48,896 bases of DNA from Flavobacteriia bacterium (lineage in GTDB: Bacteria > Bacteroidota > Bacteroidia > Flavobacteriales > Weeksellaceae), in assembly GCA_019455045.1 (NCBI GenBank), contig JACFND010000016.1, forward strand, positions 1-48,896, read 5' to 3'. Positions within the stretch are counted from its first letter, which is position 1. Every line of letters begins with the position of its first letter. Of the stretch, positions 42,935 to 48,896 are shown in pieces. The notes under the pieces are model-generated. The model ran no database searches, was not told the origin of the DNA, and saw nothing but the letters and a program-made list of their open reading frames with translations. The position numbers were made by a program, and so were the translations under genes.

Positions 42935-43801
42935 ATGCAATTTGAATTTACTGAGATTGAACGGGTGTCTGAAATTTCGGCCAAGGATTTTCAGAAACAC
43001 TATGTCAAACCGCAGAAACCGGTGGTGGTCGAAAAAATCACAAAAGACTGGCCGGCTTATGAAAAATGGAATTTTGATTACATCAAAGAAGTAGCGGGTA
43101 AAAAATTCGTTCCGCTTTACAACAACGATCCGGTGGATTATTCAAAAAAAGTAAATGAACCGGTCGAAACGATGATGATGAGAGATTATGTCGATCTGCT
43201 TCATCAGGGCCCCACCGATCTGAGGATTTTTCTGTACAATCTGCTGAAACAGGTGCCCGATCTCCAGAATGATTTCAAATATCCCGATCTGGGTCTGAAA
43301 CTGTTCAAAAGCATGCCGATGCTGTTTTTTGGCGGCGAAGGTTCAAATGTGTTTATGCATTATGACATTGATCTGGCCAATATTCTTCATTTCCATTTTG
43401 CAGGAAAAAAACAATGCATACTGATTTCGCCCGAACAGTCAAAATATATGTACAAAATCCCGTATTCTGTGATTTGTCGCGAGGACATTGATTTTGACAA
43501 TCCCGATTTTGAAAAATGGCCGGCACTCAAAAATCTGAAACCGATGGTGGCAAACCTCAGTCACGGCGAAATGCTGTATATGCCCGAAGGCTGGTGGCAT
43601 TATATGAAATATCTGACACCCGGTTTTTCGATGAGTCTGAGATCACTTGCCAAAAAACCAAAATATTTTTCGGAAGCGGTTTACAATATTTTTGTGATGA
43701 GGACTTTTGACAATTATATGAGAAAATTCAGAGGAAAGAAATGGATTGAATGGAAAGATGAACAGGCGATCAAAAGAACAAATAGGCTGGTTGGTGCTTA
43801 A
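42935..43801 (+). CDS. cupin-like/JmjC domain (cupin_8) protein
   Basis: From ATG 42935 the product is 288 aa, MQFEFTEIERVSEISAKDF. The metal-binding triad of Fe(II)/2-oxoglutarate JmjC hydroxylases is present: H142-Y-D144 (MHYDID) and H222 (GWWHYMKY), with a possible 2OG-binding K near FHFAGKKQC. Such cytosolic enzymes hydroxylate proteins, RNA-associated proteins or small molecules; the substrate is unknown. The upstream TTG-started extension is not preferred. A terminator follows. Confidence 0.85.
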   Translation: MQFEFTEIERVSEISAKDFQKHYVKPQKPVVVEKITKDWPAYEKWNFDYIKEVAGKKFVPLYNNDPVDYSKKVNEPVETMMMRDYVDLLHQGPTDLRIFLYNLLKQVPDLQNDFKYPDLGLKLFKSMPMLFFGGEGSNVFMHYDIDLANILHFHFAGKKQCILISPEQSKYMYKIPYSVICREDIDFDNPDFEKWPALKNLKPMVANLSHGEMLYMPEGWWHYMKYLTPGFSMSLRSLAKKPKYFSEAVYNIFVMRTFDNYMRKFRGKKWIEWKDEQAIKRTNRLVGA

Positions 43802-43824
43802 AATTGAATCCAATTAAAAATATA

Positions 43825-43858
43825 AAATCCGAAAGCAGTGATGTTTTCGGATTTTTTT
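43825..43858 (+). terminator. terminator after the cupin gene
   Basis: AAATCCGAAA (43825-43834) pairs with TTTCGGATTT (43845-43854) and a T-run follows. Confidence 0.85.
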
Positions 43859-43868
43859 ATTTATCAAT

Positions 43869-43985
43869 ATTTCAGATTATTATCAATGTTATTTCCTCTA
43901 ATTCTTTGCCTGGAAAGCCTTGTCAAGGTTTGGAACCTTGACAAGGCTACTTTCCACTTTTCAATTAATTTTAAATTAATTAACA
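43869..43985. repeat. direct repeat copy 1 with a 15-bp stem hairpin
   Basis: AGCCTTGTCAAGGTT (43916-43930), loop TGG, AACCTTGACAAGGCT (43934-43948) is a perfect 15-bp stem. The flanks (TCAGATTATTATCAATGTTATTT before, TTTTCAATTAATTT after) recur at 44178-44290. Confidence 0.85.
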
Positions 43986-44089
43986 GCCCTGCGAGTCACT
44001 CGGATGTTAATCATTTGATTCATTAGAAATTATTACCGTCGGTTTCAACGCTTAAAATCAAATTCTATTAAAAAAACCAAATTCTATTG

Positions 44090-44144
44090 CCGTCGGTTTC
44101 AACCGACGGAACAAAGAACTGCTACTCCGAGCGGGCTTCAGCCC
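44090..44144. repeat. two TC-loop hairpins between the direct repeats
   Basis: CCGTCGGTT-TC-AACCGACGG (44090-44109) has a perfect 9-bp stem. GGGCT-TC-AGCCC is at 44133-44144. A third copy CCGTCGGTT-TC-AACG (44036-44050) has lost its right arm. All share the two-base TC loop. Confidence 0.75.
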
Positions 44145-44177
44145 CATTGAATTTATTTTTAATTTTTTAATCATTTC

Positions 44178-44290
44178 ATCAGATTATTATCAATGTTATT
44201 TGCTCTAATTTTTTGCCTGGAAAGCCTTGTCAAGGTTTGAAACCTTGACAAGGCTCTTTTCTACTTTCCAATTTATTTCAAATTAATTAA
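44178..44290. repeat. direct repeat copy 2 with a 15-bp stem hairpin
   Basis: AGCCTTGTCAAGGTT (44223-44237), loop TGA, AACCTTGACAAGGCT (44241-44255): same stem as copy 1 with one loop base changed. The whole 43802-44313 gap holds these repeats and no gene. Confidence 0.85.
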
Positions 44291-44313
44291 CTTCACAAAA
44301 ATTTTACTCAAAT

Positions 44314-45864
44314 ATGAAATCACACAAAACAATCGCACTCTCTCTGCTGATTTCTGCAGCACAGTTCACGGCTGCACAATGGGGTCCGCAGCGGACACCG
44401 AAAGAACCCGATCCGGTCGTAAAAAGTTTTGTCGAAGAGGTCGAAAACAACTCTCAGCTCGAAGAACTTGCATTTGAACTGATCGATGTGATCGGTCCGA
44501 GACTGGTCGGTTCGCCGGGAATGGAACAGGCAAACGACTGGACGGTTGCAAAATTCAAAAGCTGGGGAATCGATGCACACAAAGAAGAATTCGGATAATG
44601 GGATTCGTGGCAGAGAGGAATTACACATATCGAAATGACTTATCCGCGTGTAAAAAGTCTGGAAGGAATGCAGCTCGCATGGTCGCCGGCAACCAAAAAA
44701 CCGGTGGAAGCCGAAGTGATCATCATGCCTCAATTTAAAAATGAAACTGAATTCAAAAGCTGGCTGCCAAAGGTGAAAGGAAAATTTGTACTGATCGACC
44801 AATATCAGCGCTGGGGACGCCCCAATTATCAGATGAAGGAATTTGCAACCGAAGAGGATTATCAGCTGATCAAAGACCAGCAAAAAGCGGATGATGAAGC
44901 TTACAAAGAACTGATCAAAAATACAGGTCATTCAAAAAATGAACTCGCGACCGTTTTTGAAGATGCGGGTGCTGCGGGCATCGTCGGATCATACTGGACC
45001 GGCATTATGGGTGCCAACCGAATTTTTGGTGCAAAAACAAAAAAGATTCCGACCATTGATCTTTCGGTTGAGGATTATGGTCTGCTTTATCGTTTGGCAC
45101 AGCACAACAAAGCGCCGAAAATCAAGGTTTATGCAGAATCAAAATCAAACGGAAAAGCAAAATCATTCAATACGATTGCGGTCATTCCGGGCAAAGAAAA
45201 ACCAAATGAATATGTGGTGCTTTCGGCCCATCTTGATTCATGGGACGGAGCCGGCGGTGCGACAGACAACGGCACAGGATCAATCACCATGATGGAAACT
45301 GCAAGGGTGCTCAAAAAACTGTATCCGAACAACAAAAGAACGATCATTATCGGTCTTTGGGGCAGCGAGGAACAGGGATTGAACGGTTCAAGAGCTTTTG
45401 TAAAAGACAATCCGGAAATCGTGAAAAACATTCAGGTGGCTTTTAATCAGGACAACGGAACCGGACGGATTGCAAATATTTCGGGTCAGGGATTTGTTCA
45501 TTCCTATGATTATCTCGGCCGATGGATCGATGCGCTTCCTCAGGCGCAGAAAAAACATATAGAAACCACTTATCCGGGCATGCCTGCTTTTGGCGGATCT
45601 GACAATGCTTCGTTCACTGCTGCCGGCGTTCCGGGCATCAGTCTGGGCTCGCTCAACTGGGGATATTTCGGCTATACCTGGCACACCAATCGGGATACTT
45701 ATGACAAAATCATGTTCAGCGAAGTCAGAAACAATGTGATTGTGGCTGCGACCATGGTTTATATGGCATGTGAGGAACCCGAAATGGTCAGCCGTGAAAA
45801 AAGGGTGATGCCCGAAGGAATGGACTGGCCCGAATCCAGAGATCCGAAAAGAGACGGAAACTGA
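44314..45864 (+). pseudogene. M28 family metallopeptidase interrupted by one in-frame TAA
   Basis: Codons 1-94 (signal ending FTAAQ, then an ordinary N-terminal domain ending VAKFKSWGIDAHKEEFG) stop at TAA 44596-44598; the same frame then continues to 45864 (WDSWQRGITHIEMTYPRVKSLEG, AHLDSWDGAGGATDNGTGS, GSEEQGLNGSRAF, GGSDNASF, WHTNRDTYD). These are M28 zinc-peptidase motifs: H/D in AHLDSWD, GATDNGTG, E-E in WGSEEQG, H in TWHTNRD. A single AAA to TAA change in the G-K-W stretch explains it. The product would be an exported aminopeptidase-like enzyme if intact; it is probably inactive. A terminator follows. Confidence 0.85.
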
Positions 45865-45891
45865 GAATAAAATTTAAAAAATAACAGCCGG

Positions 45892-45928
45892 AAACCGTAT
45901 CTGCCATTCTCAGTCGGATGCGGTTTTT
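45892..45928 (+). terminator. terminator after the M28 gene
   Basis: AAACCGTATC (45892-45901) pairs with GATGCGGTTT (45917-45926), one T:G pair, and Ts follow. Confidence 0.75.
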
Positions 45929-46031
45929 GATTTTTGATTGAAATTGCTTTTTTGGCGAAAAAAGATATGATTTGTCATATTCCGCTTTTTGATTTATATC
46001 TAGTTTTGAAAGTTTTTTTGTATAAAAACCA

Positions 46032-47255
46032 ATGTCATTTCTGAGGAAACATCTGTTTGCAATACCTGTATTCAACTTTCTGATCGCCGCCTGGTTTGGC
46101 CTGACGCTGCGGTCGATGATGGTTCACAGCATGCCGTTCAATTTCAAATTCCTCACCCACGCACATTCGCATGTTGCAATTCTCGGCTGGGTTTATATGG
46201 CGTTGTTTCTGTTGCTGGCACAGCATTTTGTCGGTAAATTTGGAAAAGGATTTCAGCGTTTGTTTCTGGTTACTCAGATTGCAGTTCTCGGAATGATCAT
46301 CGGTTTTCCGACTCAGGGATACGGGCTGATTTCGATTGTGGCTTCGTCACTCTATATTATTTTCAGTTATGTTTTCACACGGCTGATGCTCAAAAACACA
46401 AAAGGAAAAAGCTCTGCTGCCTATTCACTGATGCGGACTTCACTGGTCTGGCTCTGTCTTTCCACCGTCAGTCTTTGGGCGCTGGGGCCGATCATTGCAA
46501 ATCAGGGCGCGACTTCAAAACCGGCTTTGCTGACGATACAGTATTTTCTTCATTTTCAGCTCAACGGCTGGTTTCTGTTTGCGATTGTGGCTTTGTTTTT
46601 TCATTTTTTGAAACTTCCTGCTTCAAAGACTTTTGATAAATTTCATCTTGCCTTTGTATTGTCGCTGGTCTATACTTTCGGGCTGCCGATCAACTGGTAT
46701 TACGATTTTTCGATTTTCAGATGGATGAATGCAATCGGTGTGATCTTTCAGCTGATGGCGCTTTATTGGGGTTTTATACTGATTCGGGATCATTATCGCG
46801 AATTCTTTTCAAAACTCGATTGGCTTTCAAAATTCCTGCTTCAGTTTGCTGCTGTCAGTTTTCTGCTGAAAATCGGATTCCAGACTTTTTCGCTGATTCC
46901 GGATATTGCAAAACATATTTTTGACAACCGTCAGGCTGTGATCGGATTTATTCATCTGATGATGCTCGGTATCATCAGTGCATTTTTGTTTTTTGCCATC
47001 CGTTTACAAATCAAAAACAAAATCACAAAACGGCTGATGGGCATTGGCATCTGTTTCTTTTTGGCGGGAATCCTGCTGACAGAAGTAATACTGCTCTATC
47101 AGGGATTGAGTTATTATTATCCGTCGCTTTCGATTTCAAACTACAAATTTTGGCTTTGGATCTTCAGTTTTGCATTGGTTGCCGGAATCTATATGATACT
47201 GGTTGCTGCGCTTAATTTTAAATTTAAGGACAAGCCGGAGGAGATCGGAAATTAA
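46032..47255 (+). CDS. multi-spanning membrane protein resembling heme-copper oxidase subunit I
   Basis: The 407-aa protein has about ten to twelve hydrophobic helices. The second helix starts HAHSHVAILGW (H43, H45, H47), the histidine-rich pattern of heme-copper-oxidase and NorB/CcoN-like subunits; another HFQLNGWFLF and FIHLMMLG occur later. The set of ligands for a full catalytic subunit is not obvious, so it may be a heme-binding relative such as proteins annotated cytochrome c oxidase subunit I-like in Flavobacteria. It stands alone on the plus strand. Function inferred only. Confidence 0.6.
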   Translation: MSFLRKHLFAIPVFNFLIAAWFGLTLRSMMVHSMPFNFKFLTHAHSHVAILGWVYMALFLLLAQHFVGKFGKGFQRLFLVTQIAVLGMIIGFPTQGYGLISIVASSLYIIFSYVFTRLMLKNTKGKSSAAYSLMRTSLVWLCLSTVSLWALGPIIANQGATSKPALLTIQYFLHFQLNGWFLFAIVALFFHFLKLPASKTFDKFHLAFVLSLVYTFGLPINWYYDFSIFRWMNAIGVIFQLMALYWGFILIRDHYREFFSKLDWLSKFLLQFAAVSFLLKIGFQTFSLIPDIAKHIFDNRQAVIGFIHLMMLGIISAFLFFAIRLQIKNKITKRLMGIGICFFLAGILLTEVILLYQGLSYYYPSLSISNYKFWLWIFSFALVAGIYMILVAALNFKFKDKPEEIGN

Positions 47256-47264
47256 TCTTCTGTG

Positions 47265-47305
47265 AAATATTTCCTCACATAAGTGGAAATATTTTCGTAC
47301 TTTTA
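47265..47305 (+). promoter_or_regulatory. operator dyad and promoter of the Xre-RES module
   Basis: AAATATTTCC (47265-47274) and GGAAATATTT (47285-47294) are perfect 10-bp arms with a 10-base spacer. TACTTTTA (47298-47305), one mismatch to TAnnTTTG, follows at once. The ATG is at 47327. The dyad is probably bound by the Xre antitoxin. Confidence 0.6.
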
Positions 47306-47326
47306 CAATACTCAAAAATTTTCAGG

Positions 47327-47767
47327 ATGACTACAATTCCGTTTACAAAGGAACAAAAGGAGATCATCAGTGAGATTCCGTCGGTTGGCGATGATTCTGC
47401 GGTATATTTTTATACTTCCGATTCAAAATCGGATGCTGTACTGGTTTCGATACTTGAAAAACTTTCGTCAATGAGTGATCCTGTATTGGCAAAATGGCTG
47501 AATATCACGCCCAGAACTTTTCGAAATTACAAAACCAATCCGGATTTGGTGCTCAGGGAAATTACCAGAGAACATATCATTCTGATCATTTCATTGTACA
47601 AACACGGTGTTGAAGTTTTTGGTGATGTTCAGAATTTTGAATCCTGGCTTTCAAAAAAGAATCGGCTGCTCGATCAGAAGGCACCGCTTGAATTTCTTAA
47701 AACCGGTTCGGGCATCAAATTTATTGACAACCGGCTGACTGCAATTGAGTTTGGCGAGAATGTATAG
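47327..47767 (+). CDS. Xre/ParS/MbcA-type antitoxin (DUF2384)
   Basis: The 146-aa protein contains a helix-turn-helix (MSDPVLAKWLNITPRTFRNYKTNPD, about 50-74) and a C-terminal toxin-binding domain (IILIISLYKHGVEVFGDVQNFESWLSKKNRLLDQKAPLEFLKTGSG), the Xre-MbcA-ParS arrangement. It blocks the RES toxin encoded two bases downstream and should autorepress the dyad at 47265-47294. Confidence 0.9.
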   Translation: MTTIPFTKEQKEIISEIPSVGDDSAVYFYTSDSKSDAVLVSILEKLSSMSDPVLAKWLNITPRTFRNYKTNPDLVLREITREHIILIISLYKHGVEVFGDVQNFESWLSKKNRLLDQKAPLEFLKTGSGIKFIDNRLTAIEFGENV

Positions 47768-47769
47768 CG

Positions 47770-48222
47770 ATGACTGTTTTCAATATCAGAAAGTCTAAAT
47801 ATTCAAATTCGCTGATTGCATCGGGCACTGCAAACCGATGGAACAAAGATGATGAATTTGTGATCTATTGCAGCGGAACGGTTTCACTTTCGGTTTTGGA
47901 ACTGGTTGCGCACAGAAACTCGATTGATATCAGTTCGGATTACAAACTGTTCAGTATAGCGCTGAAAATCAACAAATCTGATATTGAGGTCATTACTCAA
48001 GAGAAACTTCCCAAAAACTGGAAATCAATCAAAGCTTATCCTGTTCTTCAGGAAATCGGATCCGAATGGTACAGTCAGCAGAAATCATTGATTCTTTGTG
48101 TTCCTTCGGCTTTGGTTCATTGGGAAAATAATTATCTGATCAACACCGCTCATCCTGATTTTAAAAAGAAAGTTTCGCTTCTCAAAACCGAAGATTTTAT
48201 CTGGGACAGCCGACTGATATAA
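47770..48222 (+). CDS. RES-domain toxin, NAD+ phosphorylase or hydrolase family
   Basis: The 150-aa protein is a RES domain: MTVFNIRKSKYSNSLIASGTANRWNKDDEFVIYCSGTVSLSVLELVAHRN, with R in RWN, Y and E in YCSGTVSLSVLE and S in CVPSAL as predicted active-site residues. RES toxins of Xre-RES modules degrade NAD+, causing stasis. It starts two bases after the antitoxin stop and is complete. A terminator on the opposite strand lies just downstream. Confidence 0.92.
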   Translation: MTVFNIRKSKYSNSLIASGTANRWNKDDEFVIYCSGTVSLSVLELVAHRNSIDISSDYKLFSIALKINKSDIEVITQEKLPKNWKSIKAYPVLQEIGSEWYSQQKSLILCVPSALVHWENNYLINTAHPDFKKKVSLLKTEDFIWDSRLI

Positions 48223-48256
48223 AAAAAGCCGGCTCGGATTGAATTTCGAGCCGGCT
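48221..48256 (-). terminator. terminator after ssb
   Basis: AGCCGGCTCG (48227-48236) pairs perfectly with CGAGCCGGCT (48247-48256). On the minus strand a T-run follows, so it terminates ssb; on the plus strand only two Ts follow. Confidence 0.85.
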
Positions 48257-48279
48257 TCCACCCTGTTCAGATTTTCGAA

Positions 48280-48618
48280 TTATGAGACTTTTCTCGGGCT
48301 GAGCAGCACCAGTTCATCCATACGGATTTCGGTGAAATAGCGTTTCATGCCTTCTTTGTCTTCATAATTGCGATAGGTCAGCTTTCCGGTTACCGCGATT
48401 TCATCCCCTTTTTCGACATATTTCTCCATGATGTCGGCTGTGCGGCCGTAAGCGACGAGATTGTGCCATTGGGTTTCTTCCACTTTTTCACCTTTTGCAT
48501 TGGTGAAATAATCTGAGGTTGCCAGGCTTACTTTTGCCAGTTTACCGTTCTCGAAGTTTACGATTTCAACTTCTTTTCCTGTTCTACCGATTAAGGTAAC
48601 TTTGTTTCTAATTGACAT
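48280..48618 (-). CDS. ssb: short single-stranded DNA-binding protein
   Basis: From ATG 48616-48618 the product is 112 aa, MSIRNKVTLIGRTGKEVEIV, a complete OB fold with SSB residues (KLAKVSLATSDYF, TQWHNLVAYGRTADIMEKYVEKGDEIAVTGKLTYRNYEDKEG). Upstream in-frame codons are not SSB-like and are rejected. It ends SPRKVS and lacks the acidic DDDIPF-type tail that recruits partners in standard SSB, as in the short secondary paralogues of Flavobacteria. Its job may be in recombination or mobile-DNA handling. Confidence 0.88.
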   Translation of the reverse strand: MSIRNKVTLIGRTGKEVEIVNFENGKLAKVSLATSDYFTNAKGEKVEETQWHNLVAYGRTADIMEKYVEKGDEIAVTGKLTYRNYEDKEGMKRYFTEIRMDELVLLSPRKVS

Positions 48619-48825
48619 GACTAAAAATTTTATAATTAAACATTCAGATAAGAGACTTCCATTAATTCTCAAATCTCTGATGCAAAGATTGGCCGGCTGC
48701 AAAAATTTAGTCGGTATCTAATTGCTTAAAGTCGGTTATAAACGGTTGTAAATGGTTTTAAACGACTAATTTGCTATTTAGCAATAAGTTGTGTGGAGTT
48801 GAAAAGGGATAATATTTTTGAATGG

Positions 48826-48846
48826 ATTGCGTATATTTGTGTGTTA
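48826..48846 (+). promoter_or_regulatory. second copy of the cassette entry site with -7 box
   Basis: 21 bases identical to 24354-24374, containing TATATTTG (48832-48839) and ending in GTGTTA; the next bases GCGGGCAG differ from the first site. A cassette probably begins at T48844. Confidence 0.55.
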
Positions 48847-48879
48847 GCGGGCAGGTAAATAAAATCAGTAAATGAAACA

Positions 48880-48896
48880 ATGTTAAAAAAATATTT
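48880..48896 (+). CDS. possible start of a gene cut by the window end
   Basis: ATG at 48880 opens MLKKY and runs to the window edge, about 40 bases after the TATATTTG box. The earlier ATG at 48872 stops after three codons. Only six codons are visible, so this is a weak call. Confidence 0.25.

Overview
Organism. The window looks like a chromosome segment of a member of the Bacteroidota, order Flavobacteriales, most likely a Chryseobacterium-like Weeksellaceae. The support is: promoters of the Bacteroidota type (TTTG, then TAnnTTTG) with few Shine-Dalgarno sites; a type-B three-gene succinate dehydrogenase; bacillithiol synthesis (BshA); family-restricted proteins such as GLPGLI, DUF3332, DUF2461 and NamZ/DUF1343; and secreted proteins ending their signal peptides in 'AQ'. 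No rRNA, tRNA or CRISPR array was seen.

Layout. 1-24141 is mostly housekeeping sequence with even composition: a truncated membrane gene, DUF2461, a DUF3332 lipoprotein, a transglutaminase-like protein, beta-carbonic anhydrase, sdhCAB (minus strand), an S9 peptidase, bshA, a WG-repeat-like protein, a LOG-family nucleosidase, a secreted lipocalin-like protein, cardiolipin synthase, DinB, NamZ, aspA, an FtsX-type permease, an MFS transporter and an HMA metal chaperone. Two things interrupt it: a four-helix-bundle (S23/Avd-like) gene between sdhA and sdhB, flanked by inverted arrays of a 7-bp repeat, and small hairpin clusters at 19.5-19.8 kb and 22.0 kb.

24.3-39.3 kb is an AT-rich accessory region. 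It begins with what reads as an integron-like cassette array. A promoter-bearing entry site is followed by a 5.7-kb cassette holding an 1806-aa SF1 helicase/PD-(D/E)XK nuclease that ends in an attC-like hairpin. A 0.7-kb lipoprotein cassette with a second such hairpin follows, then a third, truncated cassette. Next come a gene broken by an in-frame TAA, an AbiE-type toxin-antitoxin pair with its own operator, several unrecognised secreted or membrane proteins, a second four-helix-bundle gene, and a two-gene unit joining a HEPN-motif protein to a leucine-rich-repeat/nuclease protein.

39.4-48.9 kb returns to host-like composition: GLPGLI, a TSP3 lipoprotein, a VIT-vWA-OmpA fusion, a JmjC/cupin protein, a hairpin-rich intergenic region, an M28 peptidase broken by an in-frame TAA, a heme-copper-oxidase-like membrane protein, an Xre-RES toxin-antitoxin pair and a short ssb. 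The last 70 bases carry the same entry site seen at 24.35 kb, so another cassette probably starts there.

How it fits together. The core genes serve menaquinone-linked respiration (sdhCAB, aspA giving fumarate), CO2 hydration, thiol chemistry, envelope and peptidoglycan turnover. The accessory blocks (cassettes, AbiE, HEPN-nuclease, Xre-RES, S23 units) look like a defence and mobile-DNA zone. The cassette interpretation rests on base complementarity read by eye and no integrase is in the window.
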